This document shows, in pieces, positions 31,501 to 37,309 of a DNA stretch of 38,567 bases. This stretch comes from a virus. How positions within the stretch are numbered: the first letter of the stretch is position 1; every line of letters starts with the position of its first letter. Under the pieces are notes generated by a model that saw only the letters and a list, made by a program, of their open reading frames with translations, was not told the origin of the DNA and did no database searches. Location: the IMG/VR virus record IMGVR_UViG_3300030106_004523, positions 1 to 38,567 of that record. One strand, given 5' to 3'. The position numbers were made by a program, and so were the translations under genes.

Positions 31501-31887
31501 CTAGTGCGTGACTCTTTGGCGCCGTGACCGTGTGCGCTTTCGTTCTGATTTAGGCTTTTTATCATTGATAATGCCCTCGAATGTCCGTATGAAATCGAAC
31601 GGTATGCCGCACCAATCCCCAAAGACTGGCAGTACAACAATCATATTTTCGGGATCATTGTCCTCGTCTGGCCTGATCATCACACAGCCAGAGTCTCCGT
31701 CAGTGACAAGCATCCGGGTGTCGCCGTCGAGTCGTTCTGTAATCCAGCACTTAGGCTTGAAGTCTTTGATTCCGCGCCAAAAATCCTCTTGCTCGATACC
31801 GAAATCATCCAAGATGCCCAGAATAATTTCGATTGACAGCCCTGTTGTGATGACATTTTCGTCATCTATTTCGTCATCAGTTTCCAT
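31501..31887 (-). CDS. Hypothetical protein with acidic start and basic tail
   Basis: A 128-residue protein. The start at ATG 31887 (METDDEIDD) is chosen because GGAGGT lies seven bases upstream; the frame is open further but would run far into the neighbouring gene. The N-terminus is acidic, the middle has a mixed alpha/beta pattern (ILGILDDFGIEQEDFWRGIK, RMLVTDGDSGCVMIRP) and the last 20 residues are strongly basic (KKPKSERKRTRSRRQRV). The basic tail could bind DNA. It overlaps the nuclease gene by 11 bases. No family recognised. Confidence 0.6.
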   Translation of the reverse strand: METDDEIDDENVITTGLSIEIILGILDDFGIEQEDFWRGIKDFKPKCWITERLDGDTRMLVTDGDSGCVMIRPDEDNDPENMIVVLPVFGDWCGIPFDFIRTFEGIINDKKPKSERKRTRSRRQRVTH

Positions 31888-32758
31888 CTTCACTACCTCC
31901 ATGCTGATCACAGAATTGGGCAACACGACACCAGTTGTCCTCACAGCGTGTGCATTTGCCCACCCGCTCTTCGACACCAAGGTTTGTTGCTGATTGTGTG
32001 ACAATGTAGTCTTCAGCGGATTGACGATCAGAGAAAACACGCTTTGCACGTTTTTGCCCCTTGGCCATCACCGCGAATGTGCTCTCTTTTTTCCAACGCT
32101 CGTCGTCAGAGCAGAGCGGCAAATCCTCACCAATAAGCCTACTGAATTCCGCCTCCTGATGAATTCTGACTCGCTCCCGAACATAAGCGTCTCTCTCGTC
32201 TCGTGACCAGAGGGGTATATCAACGATTATGATTGGTGCTTGTGGGTACTCTGAGTCTTGACTCGCTTTAGACCTCTGCCAGTCACGAAGGACAGTCACG
32301 ATTTGCAACTTGCTCACGCTTGCGTCCTTGGACTCCTCTACCAGCCAAGCGTAGAAGTTGAGCTGTTTATGCCACTCTTTTTTGCCAAATATTACTGACC
32401 AGACTGATGTGCATTTGTAGTCAAGCACAGTCACTGAGCCGTCAGACTCAGATCTCTGCACGTCAATCGCGCCACTAATCACCCAGTTATCTACCTCCGC
32501 GTAGAGCCGCTCCTCGACAATGTGGCCGTCTGGTTGGTGCTCCTCAAACATTTTGTGAACTGACGTGCCCAGAACACTCCACACCATATCGGACACATCC
32601 TCTGTGATCTGGTCATCATGCTCCTTGCGGAGAATCTGTACCCGAGGTGAGTCGATAAGCTGAGAAACTGAGCGGTTGCTGTGACCCTTTGTATAGTCAC
32701 TGTGCGTCAGCGCCTTAAATATCGGCTGAGGTAAATTTGTGTGATTGGTGTAGTTCAT
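31877..32758 (-). CDS. PD-(D/E)XK exonuclease, Cas4/RecB-like with iron-sulphur cysteines
   Basis: A 293-residue nuclease of the PD-(D/E)XK superfamily. Active-site residues are H68 in GTSVHKMFEE, D99 in ISGAID, D113-x-K115 in VLDYKC and Q132 in HKQLNFYAW. C216, C269, C272, C277 and C283 (KCTRCEDNWCRVAQFC) could hold a 4Fe-4S cluster, as in Cas4 and AddB. It probably resects DNA ends to give single strands for the Erf protein encoded in the same operon. It overlaps the upstream gene in ATGA. CRISPR adaptation genes are absent, so a CRISPR role is not indicated. Confidence 0.85.
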   Translation of the reverse strand: MNYTNHTNLPQPIFKALTHSDYTKGHSNRSVSQLIDSPRVQILRKEHDDQITEDVSDMVWSVLGTSVHKMFEEHQPDGHIVEERLYAEVDNWVISGAIDVQRSESDGSVTVLDYKCTSVWSVIFGKKEWHKQLNFYAWLVEESKDASVSKLQIVTVLRDWQRSKASQDSEYPQAPIIIVDIPLWSRDERDAYVRERVRIHQEAEFSRLIGEDLPLCSDDERWKKESTFAVMAKGQKRAKRVFSDRQSAEDYIVTQSATNLGVEERVGKCTRCEDNWCRVAQFCDQHGGSEDGN

Positions 32759-32985
32759 GCTACGCGAAAAACTCTCATGCCCTCCTCGCTACGCACAACA
32801 CTAAAACGGGATGTCAGCCCACGTTGCCAGCGGCTGACACGTTGCCTCAGCGCCCTCACCTCCACTTCGCTCTGGGCGTTTATTGGCGCCAGAAAGCTGT
32901 CGCCGATCTCCATATCCCCCAGTGGCAGGTCGGGAATCTTCGTCCTTTTCGGGATAGGGATGTGCTTGTCGATCTGTATCTGCAT
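32755..32985 (-). CDS. Conserved small phage protein, DUF7303-like
   Basis: A 76-residue protein, MQIQIDKHIPIPKRTK followed by LPLGDMEIGDSFLAP and ending GMRVFRVA. This IPIP...MxxGDSF...VRVxR pattern is shared by short proteins of many phages and some plasmids (DUF7303, from memory). The ATG at 32985 lies seven bases after AGGAG (complement of 32993-32997). A longer frame to 33012 lacks a signal. It overlaps the nuclease start in ATGA. It looks like a small DNA- or protein-binding domain; function unknown. Confidence 0.65.
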   Translation of the reverse strand: MQIQIDKHIPIPKRTKIPDLPLGDMEIGDSFLAPINAQSEVEVRALRQRVSRWQRGLTSRFSVVRSEEGMRVFRVA

Positions 32986-33031
32986 CTGCAGTCTCCTGTT
33001 GTTGAAAAACATAACGTCCCATCTTGCTCAT
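32801..33031 (-). CDS. Candidate overprinted gene, first of the minus operon
   Basis: A frame starting at ATG 33031 has the best ribosome site of the region: AGGAG (complement of 33038-33042) six bases upstream. It would give 76 residues beginning MSKMGRYVFQQQETADADTD and ending ATWADIPF. All but the first 15 codons lie within the gene at 32755-32985 in another frame. The N-terminal MSKMGRYVFxxQE is of a type I associate with short marine phage proteins; the rest is polar and disordered. Translation start is well supported; the functional value of the whole frame is uncertain. Confidence 0.42.
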   Translation of the reverse strand: MSKMGRYVFQQQETADADTDRQAHPYPEKDEDSRPATGGYGDRRQLSGANKRPERSGGEGAEATCQPLATWADIPF

Positions 33032-33082
33032 GCTAAACTCCTGAATGATCGGGACAACGAATAATGAAGGACTGAGAGCAAT

Positions 33083-33436
33083 ATGTCAATCAATATGGTG
33101 ATCTACGGAGAGCCCTGTAGTAAGGCGAATAGCAGGAGACTGGTGAAGAGCAGGTCTGGTAGACCATTGTTTATCAAAAGCCAGAAGGCGTTAAATTATG
33201 TCAAGTCTTTTGGCGAGCAATGTAAAGTTTTAGATCCGCTGATTGTTGATGATGTAGCTGTGCTGATCAGGATTTACTATTCCAGTCGCCGCCCAGACCT
33301 TGATGAGTCTTTGATACTGGACTGCATGCAGGGTCTGGTGTATAAAAATGATCGGCAAGTGAAAGAGAAGCATGTTATCTGGGGAGGCGTGGATAAAGAG
33401 AATCCGCGTGCAGAGATTAGTGTCAGAAGTTTATAG
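33083..33436 (+). CDS. rusA: RusA-family Holliday junction resolvase
   Basis: A 117-residue endonuclease that cuts four-way DNA junctions. The RusA signature is visible: KANSRRLV near the N-terminus, RRPDLDESLILDCMQG with D72 and D74, and VYKNDRQV with D90, matching the catalytic D70, D72 and D91 of E. coli RusA. Length (about 120 residues) is typical. It is the first gene of the right-hand plus-strand block and diverges from the recombination operon, leaving only 51 bases between the two starts. It probably resolves junctions made by the Erf pathway. Confidence 0.9.
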   Translation: MSINMVIYGEPCSKANSRRLVKSRSGRPLFIKSQKALNYVKSFGEQCKVLDPLIVDDVAVLIRIYYSSRRPDLDESLILDCMQGLVYKNDRQVKEKHVIWGGVDKENPRAEISVRSL

Positions 33437-33671
33437 GTTGGTGTACAGCAAGGTGATACAGCAGGCCATTAAAGATTTGGTTTGCAATCAGCCGCAGGAC
33501 CGAAAAGCCGCCCGTAAATATCTGAAATCCCCTGTGTTTTTGAGGCACTGCCAAACCGCTGGCTACCCTTCCGGCTTGCAGGATGCGCTGGACGAGATGC
33601 TACTTCTGAGTCGCACTGAGCAAAAAATTGTTGCGGCGATGGTAATGGAAGAGCTGACAGAGCTTGTGTAA
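33372..33671 (+). CDS. Conserved small helical phage protein
   Basis: The 99-residue frame contains a conserved helical part: YSKVIQQAIKDLVCNQPQDR, ARKYLKSPVFLRHCQTAGYP and LQDALDEMLLLSR. Similar short proteins occur in the early regions of marine phages. The ATG at 33372 would overlap rusA by 65 bases, unusual for this genome; GTG at 33441, just after the rusA stop, is an equally plausible start and would give 76 residues. No catalytic motif. A minus-oriented terminator hairpin begins just past its stop. Confidence 0.6.
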   Translation: MLSGEAWIKRIRVQRLVSEVYRLVYSKVIQQAIKDLVCNQPQDRKAARKYLKSPVFLRHCQTAGYPSGLQDALDEMLLLSRTEQKIVAAMVMEELTELV

Positions 33672-33695
33672 AAAAGCCCCCCAGCGCGGGGGGGC
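33670..33695 (-). terminator. Intrinsic terminator oriented to the minus strand
   Basis: A 7-bp GC stem (33676-33682 with 33689-33695) is followed, when read on the minus strand, by six T residues (33675-33670). On the plus strand there is no T run after the stem. So the element should stop transcription coming leftwards from the primase upstream region, not the plus-strand genes it follows. Confidence 0.7.
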
Positions 33696-33720
33696 AAAGC
33701 TCAATGAGAGTAGTCAACGA

Positions 33721-33739
33721 ACCTAGTAATGTACTAGGT
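33721..33739. promoter_or_regulatory. 19-bp inverted repeat (operator-like)
   Basis: ACCTAGTA and TACTAGGT are perfect 8-bp arms separated by ATG. It lies in the noncoding region upstream of the primase-helicase gene and fits a repressor or initiator binding site. Confidence 0.55.
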
Positions 33740-33748
33740 CTAGAAACT

Positions 33749-33770
33749 TACTAAGTAAATTTACTTGGTA
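33749..33770. promoter_or_regulatory. 22-bp AT-rich palindrome
   Basis: The palindrome has a perfect 14-bp core, AAGTAAATTTACTT (33753-33766), and extends to 22 bp with one T.G mismatch pair. It could be an operator for a dimeric regulator or part of a replication origin, given that the primase-helicase gene follows. Confidence 0.6.
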
Positions 33771-33795
33771 CAGTTCTAGTCTAGGACAGTACTAG
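33770..33795. repeat. Direct repeat ACAGTTCTAG / ACAGTACTAG
   Basis: Two 10-bp copies with one mismatch start at 33770 and 33786, 16 bp apart, next to the AT-rich palindrome. Together with the palindromes they make six CTAG tetramers in 73 bp, a tetramer usually rare in proteobacterial and phage DNA. Confidence 0.55.
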
Positions 33796-33801
33796 GGGGT
33801 C

Positions 33802-33830
33802 TAAATATCAGAAAAAAAGGAGGTAGTCAA
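33802..33830 (-). promoter_or_regulatory. Sigma70-like promoter on the minus strand
   Basis: TTGACT (33830-33825) and TATTTA (33807-33802) are separated by 17 bases, and TG lies one base before the -10 (extended -10 type). Transcription would start near 33795 and run through the palindromes to the terminator at 33670. The -10 match is moderate. Confidence 0.4.
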
Positions 33831-33834
33831 CACT

Positions 33835-35577
33835 ATGAACAGCTTGGAAGAGTTTGTCCTAAGTCACAATAAAGACACGAGGACACGATGCCCGGACTGC
33901 GCGGACTCTCGCAAGAAGAAAAATATCAAGACTTTTTCCATAACCATAAAGCCAGATCAAGCACTGTATCACTGTCACCATTGCGGTTTATCAGGATCTT
34001 TCTGGCGAAAAAAATTTTACGAGGCTCATATGAACGAACCAAAAAAGGTGGTGCAGATACCCACCCAGCTCAACTACAACGTCGATCAAATCAAGTCATT
34101 CTTCGAGGGCAGAGGCGTTGCGCTCGACAACCTAGATACACTACCTGCCATGACCACCGGCACAAAGGTCTTTGCTGGCGAAAAGAAGGCCGCTGTAGGC
34201 TTCGTGTACGGCCCCAGAGAAAACCCCACCGCAATCAAGTGGCGGAGCATTGATGGCAAGGGATTTACCTGTGACGGGGCTCCTAGAGCCTTCTACGGCA
34301 TAGAGCAGGTGGGGGAAGATGACGAGGAGCTAACCATTGTCGAGGGCGAGTGCGATGTGATTGCGCTGGCATCTGTGGGCATCAAGGCAGTGTCCTGTCC
34401 GAATGGCGCACCCATCAAGGCATCTCAGCACAGGATCGATCCAGAGGAAGACAAGAAGTTCAACTTCATCTGGAACGAAAGAGACCTTCTGGAGCGATGC
34501 AAAAAAATCATCTTGGCGACCGACAATGACTCAGCCGGCGAGGCACTGGCAGAAGAGATTGCTCGGCGGGTTGGAAGGGCCAAGTGTTGGCGGGTGAAGT
34601 TCCCAGAGCAGATCAAAGATGGCAATGATGCTGTACAGTGGCTGGGGGCAGAGGAGACACAGAATCTGTTTGAAAACCCAGAGCCTGTGCCGCTTTCTGG
34701 CGTTTATTCTGCCGCTGACTACACTGACGCGGTCAAAGAAATTTACGCCAACGGACATGGCCGGGGCGCCTCAACCGGATTCGACAGTATTGACGATCTC
34801 TTCACGGTGGCAGAGGGCCAGCTCTCCATTGTCACTGGCATGCCTTCTTCAGGAAAATCTGAGTTCATTGATCACGTCATGATCAACCTAGCTCAGCGGG
34901 AGGGCTGGAAGTTTGCGGTCTGTTCTTTTGAAAACCCACCACACATGCACATAGCAAAACTGGCGGAAAAGATAACTGCCAAGCCGTTTTATTCTGGATC
35001 AGGACAGAGGATGACTGAGCCTGAGCTGGAGGAGGCGGTGTCATTCATTGACAGACATTTTATGTTTTTGGAGAGCAAGGACGGCAACCTGTCTACCATC
35101 GATTCGATCATTGACAGGACAAAGCAGGCGGTTATGCGTGGGGCTAACGGACTTCTGATCGACCCCTACAACTACATCGAGGCTGGGTCTGGAGAGGAGT
35201 ACAGTAACATCTCGCAGATGCTGACTCGGATCACCAGTTTTGCCAAAGCATACGGCATCCATGTTTGGTTTGTTGCACATCCACAAAAGATGTACCCGAG
35301 GGACGATGGCACCTACGCCGTGCCAAAGGGTATGAATATTTCTGGCTCGGCGGCTTGGTTTGCTAAGGCTGATCTGGGGATTACTGTGCATCGCGGAGAT
35401 GAGGGCGTCGAGGTCCACTGTTGGAAATCGAGGTTCAAGTGGGTGGGTCAGCAGGGCGTGGCAGTCCTCGACTATGACCTGTCGACAGGGCGATACAGCG
35501 AGAAGGTGAAGCAAACGTCCAGTGTTGACTATGCGCGTGCGACGGGCAGGGATTGGGATGATCTAGATGACTTCTAA
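33835..35577 (+). CDS. Primase-helicase, T7 gp4-like
   Basis: A 580-residue bifunctional replication enzyme. Zinc ribbon: C19-x2-C22 and C47-x2-C50. TOPRIM primase: E170 in LTIVEGECD and D230/D232 in LATDNDSAG. RecA-like helicase: Walker A GMPSSGKS (335-342), Walker B LLIDP (D443) and the arginine-finger region near the end. The tail DWDDLDDF is acidic and ends in Phe, like the T7 gp4 tail that docks the DNA polymerase. It unwinds DNA and lays primers at the fork. AGGAGG at 33818-33823 is 11 bases from the ATG, rather long. The upstream palindromes may control it. Confidence 0.92.
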   Translation: MNSLEEFVLSHNKDTRTRCPDCADSRKKKNIKTFSITIKPDQALYHCHHCGLSGSFWRKKFYEAHMNEPKKVVQIPTQLNYNVDQIKSFFEGRGVALDNLDTLPAMTTGTKVFAGEKKAAVGFVYGPRENPTAIKWRSIDGKGFTCDGAPRAFYGIEQVGEDDEELTIVEGECDVIALASVGIKAVSCPNGAPIKASQHRIDPEEDKKFNFIWNERDLLERCKKIILATDNDSAGEALAEEIARRVGRAKCWRVKFPEQIKDGNDAVQWLGAEETQNLFENPEPVPLSGVYSAADYTDAVKEIYANGHGRGASTGFDSIDDLFTVAEGQLSIVTGMPSSGKSEFIDHVMINLAQREGWKFAVCSFENPPHMHIAKLAEKITAKPFYSGSGQRMTEPELEEAVSFIDRHFMFLESKDGNLSTIDSIIDRTKQAVMRGANGLLIDPYNYIEAGSGEEYSNISQMLTRITSFAKAYGIHVWFVAHPQKMYPRDDGTYAVPKGMNISGSAAWFAKADLGITVHRGDEGVEVHCWKSRFKWVGQQGVAVLDYDLSTGRYSEKVKQTSSVDYARATGRDWDDLDDF

Positions 35578-36043
35578 GCATACAGACCTCGGCACCAACG
35601 AGATTCACCAGCGCCACAGCGTGATGGTTGAAGGTGGCAAAATGCCGCGCGCCAAAGTGATGGATCAGACCATCATCGACCGTTACCTGATCGATGGGCT
35701 CCTCAGCCTCAGTGAGCATCAGGCCGGAGAGTATCTTCTTCACCAAGCATCCCGAGCAGGGATATTTGCACAGCCGTTGCGTTACGAGGTGGGGGGTGGT
35801 GAGCCAAGCAAAGACGCAATGGCTACAGAAGGACTGATGAAGTTCGGTAGAACCCTGGCCCTTGTCAGAAAGGCATTAGGAATACACCATCACAAGGTAC
35901 TGCAACGTGTGGTGTTGGAGGACAGAGACATATCGTCTGATAGTAGTGATTTGAAAATGCTGAAACAGGCGCTGAGGTTGATTGCTGATCGTCGGATGGC
36001 CGGCGGTAGAAACCCCCTGAGACATCTGAAGTCTCGCTCTTAA
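35567..36043 (+). CDS. Conserved helical phage protein after primase-helicase
   Basis: A 158-residue protein beginning MTSKHTDLGTNEIHQRHSVM, with VMDQTIIDRYLIDGLLSLSE, HQAGEYLLHQASRAG and GRTLALVRKALGIHHHK. The helices and basic segments suggest DNA binding, perhaps a regulator. Proteins with the same THTDLxTNEIHQRH opening follow primase-helicase genes in other marine phages. It overlaps the helicase gene by 11 bases, so production is linked to it. Function not established. Confidence 0.65.
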   Translation: MTSKHTDLGTNEIHQRHSVMVEGGKMPRAKVMDQTIIDRYLIDGLLSLSEHQAGEYLLHQASRAGIFAQPLRYEVGGGEPSKDAMATEGLMKFGRTLALVRKALGIHHHKVLQRVVLEDRDISSDSSDLKMLKQALRLIADRRMAGGRNPLRHLKSRS

Positions 36044-36295
36044 ATGGGCGGGATGGACAACGACACAAGTGTTGGCATTGCCAAGGACAGGCGCTATGCC
36101 GCGCATCGTGCTCGATCATTCTATAAGGGTTGCTACGAGGAGTTTCTGAACGATCCCTCAGCGCAATATCTCATGACCTACTCGGAGTTCAAGCGACGTT
36201 GGGGTAAGAAAAAGCGAGAGGAACAGAAATGCAATGCAGTTGTGGTGGGCAAACGGAAGAAAGGAAAAAGGTCAAGAAGAAGGAAGTCGTCGTAA
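36044..36295 (+). CDS. Small basic protein
   Basis: The 83-residue frame starts immediately after the preceding stop (ATG 36044; ATG 36053 is also possible). The central part RRYAAHRARSFYKGCYEEFL, then MTYSEFKRRWGKKKREEQK, is conserved-looking and helical, and the end is an Arg/Lys-rich tail (GKRKKGKRSRRRKSS). It resembles small early phage proteins that bind nucleic acid. Its last 67 bases overlap the zinc-ribbon gene in another frame. Confidence 0.6.
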   Translation: MGGMDNDTSVGIAKDRRYAAHRARSFYKGCYEEFLNDPSAQYLMTYSEFKRRWGKKKREEQKCNAVVVGKRKKGKRSRRRKSS

Positions 36296-36396
36296 AATAC
36301 GAGAGATGTGAGGCTTGCGGAAGGGTCCATATTTTTTGGAAGAAGGATGCGGTGGATGATCTTCCTGCTAATCATGAAAAGATAGGGGGAGCATAG
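36229..36396 (+). CDS. 55-residue zinc-ribbon protein
   Basis: A short gene with ATG at 36229 and a GAGAGGA box about seven bases upstream. It encodes MQCSCGGQTEERKKVKKKEV, then YERCEACGRVHIFW. Cysteines C3-x-C5 and C27-x2-C30 make a compact zinc ribbon with a basic strand between. Marine phages often carry such a protein at the end of the primase operon. It probably binds nucleic acid or an RNA polymerase. It overlaps the previous gene by 67 bases. Last plus-strand gene before the convergent minus block. Confidence 0.7.
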   Translation: MQCSCGGQTEERKKVKKKEVVVKYERCEACGRVHIFWKKDAVDDLPANHEKIGGA

Positions 36397-36430
36397 AAGA
36401 TCTAGCGACGCCACCGCACGCCGTTAGGAG

Positions 36431-36619
36431 TCATCCCCCCAAATCCAGTGTATTCTTTTTCAGCGCGTCAGGACACCGGACTATTTCCAGCACAATACCT
36501 TGGGCGCCTGTGAGCGGCTGGGTGCTCAGGTCAGACATGATTGCCATGTCTTCGCCAAGCACCTCAGCCATTTGTGTGGCGGATTGAACTGCCACTAAGG
36601 CGTCATCGCTATAATCCAA
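36431..36619 (-). CDS. Small hypothetical protein, start uncertain
   Basis: About 62 residues, with the conserved-looking LDYSDDALVAVQSATQMAEV and LGEDMAIMSDLSTQPLTGAQ, then GIVLEIVRCPDALKK. I choose TTG 36619 because it overlaps the previous stop by 11 bases, like other genes here; another TTG at 36691 would overlap far more. No ATG lies near the beginning. It looks like a soluble alpha/beta protein of the type often seen in marine phage early clusters. Function unknown. Confidence 0.5.
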   Translation of the reverse strand: MDYSDDALVAVQSATQMAEVLGEDMAIMSDLSTQPLTGAQGIVLEIVRCPDALKKNTLDLGG

Positions 36620-36788
36620 CTTTCTGGGCCGCTTCGTTTTTAGCAGACTCAATTTGCAGACCAGTGAGAGATGGAGCAAAACTTTCCGCAAGCTCCACCG
36701 CCCTTTCTGACTGCTCGTTGGTGGGGGCTATGATTGCCAGTACCAAGGCCATCACGAAGCAATCGTATTGACTTGGATCATAGCTCAT
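36609..36788 (-). CDS. Small conserved helical phage protein
   Basis: A 59-residue protein, MSYDPSQYDCFVMALVLAII, APTNEQSERAVELAESFAPS and LTGLQIESAKNEAAQ. Short helical proteins of the form FVMALxLAIxAPTxEQ recur in marine phages. The ATG at 36788 overlaps the previous stop in ATGA, and a longer frame upstream is only a shadow. Function unknown; likely a helical oligomer or partner protein. Confidence 0.62.
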   Translation of the reverse strand: MSYDPSQYDCFVMALVLAIIAPTNEQSERAVELAESFAPSLTGLQIESAKNEAAQKVGL

Positions 36789-37147
36789 GACAGCACCGCC
36801 GCTACCACAACCAACAGCGTTGTGAGTGACATCACTGCGCTGACAGAGGAGGTCACGAGAACCCACCTCATGTCTGCACTGCGGGTTCTCACCTCGACCT
36901 TCGGCTGTATTGGCGCGACTACTGGCGCAGGCTTTTTCACAACAACACGCTTTGCCGGACGCCGACGGCTCCTTGATTGTTGATATGCAGAAAGTATCTC
37001 GCTGTCGTTGTAAATACGATTAGCGATTGCCGACAGTGATCGACCCTGCATTTTCTCTGCAATTTGCTTTTGCGAGAGACCCTGTTGAACCAAGCTGATC
37101 AGCTTGATTTTTTCTTGGTCACTCCAAGGTTTCCATCCATTTTTCAT
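36785..37147 (-). CDS. SANT/GcrA-like DNA-binding protein with C-terminal membrane helix
   Basis: A 120-residue protein. Residues 1-50 (MKNGWKPWSDQEKIKLISLV, QQGLSQKQIAEKMQGRS and LSAIANRI) fit a Myb/SANT or GcrA-type helix-turn-helix: Trp near the start, the GLSxxQIAxxM turn and RSxxAIxxRI recognition helix. A Pro/Lys/Arg-rich linker (about 58-88) leads to a C-terminal hydrophobic helix (about 94-120, VLVTSSVSAVMSLTTLLVVV). It would bind DNA while tethered to the inner membrane. AGGAG lies seven bases before the ATG, and the end overlaps the next gene in ATGA. Confidence 0.7.
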   Translation of the reverse strand: MKNGWKPWSDQEKIKLISLVQQGLSQKQIAEKMQGRSLSAIANRIYNDSEILSAYQQSRSRRRPAKRVVVKKPAPVVAPIQPKVEVRTRSADMRWVLVTSSVSAVMSLTTLLVVVAAVLS

Positions 37148-37156
37148 AGTTTGCTC

Positions 37157-37309
37157 CTAGCAAGTTGTTTCAGTTTTAAAATGGGGCCAAAGACCTGACC
37201 CCACCATTTCGCAGTAGTGGCGAGTCTCAGCGATCTCTTGCTGATACTCATCCTCTCCCACGATCCCTAGTGCTAACAACAACAGCAAGACAAACATAAA
37301 TCCTTTCAT
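37157..37309 (-). CDS. 50-residue protein with signal or membrane segment
   Basis: A short gene between two larger minus-strand genes. It encodes MKGFMFVLLLLLALGIVGED, a hydrophobic start, then DEYQQEIAETRHYCEMVGSG, LWPHFKTETTC. The ending RHYCEMV...WPxxK...C is a pattern I know from small marine phage proteins. Its ATG overlaps the previous stop in ATGA. Two Cys could form a disulphide if the protein is exported. It may be a membrane or periplasmic factor; function unknown. Confidence 0.68.
   Translation of the reverse strand: MKGFMFVLLLLLALGIVGEDEYQQEIAETRHYCEMVGSGLWPHFKTETTC

Larger units (their letters stand above)
33670..33795 (-). ncRNA. Candidate small RNA between primase and rusA blocks
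   Basis: A promoter-like sequence at 33830-33802 (minus strand) and a minus-oriented terminator at 33695-33670 would define an RNA of about 125 bases. The interval contains no ATG on that strand, but it contains an 8-bp inverted repeat that would form a hairpin and six CTAG tetramers. There is no minus-strand gene for the terminator to serve otherwise. Expression is not proven. Confidence 0.35.

Noticed and set aside
31877-32758. CRISPR-linked Cas4
   Set aside because: No Cas1, Cas2 or repeat array in the window; the neighbours are recombination genes.
33032-33082. Divergent promoters between the minus operon and rusA
   Set aside because: No -35/-10 pair with acceptable spacing is visible on either strand; the gap is too short, so promoters may lie inside neighbouring genes or be phage-specific.
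36357-36404. GATCTTC / GAAGATC inverted repeat as a terminator between convergent genes
   Set aside because: The arms are separated by 34 bases, the stem is only 7 bp and AT-containing, and no T run follows.
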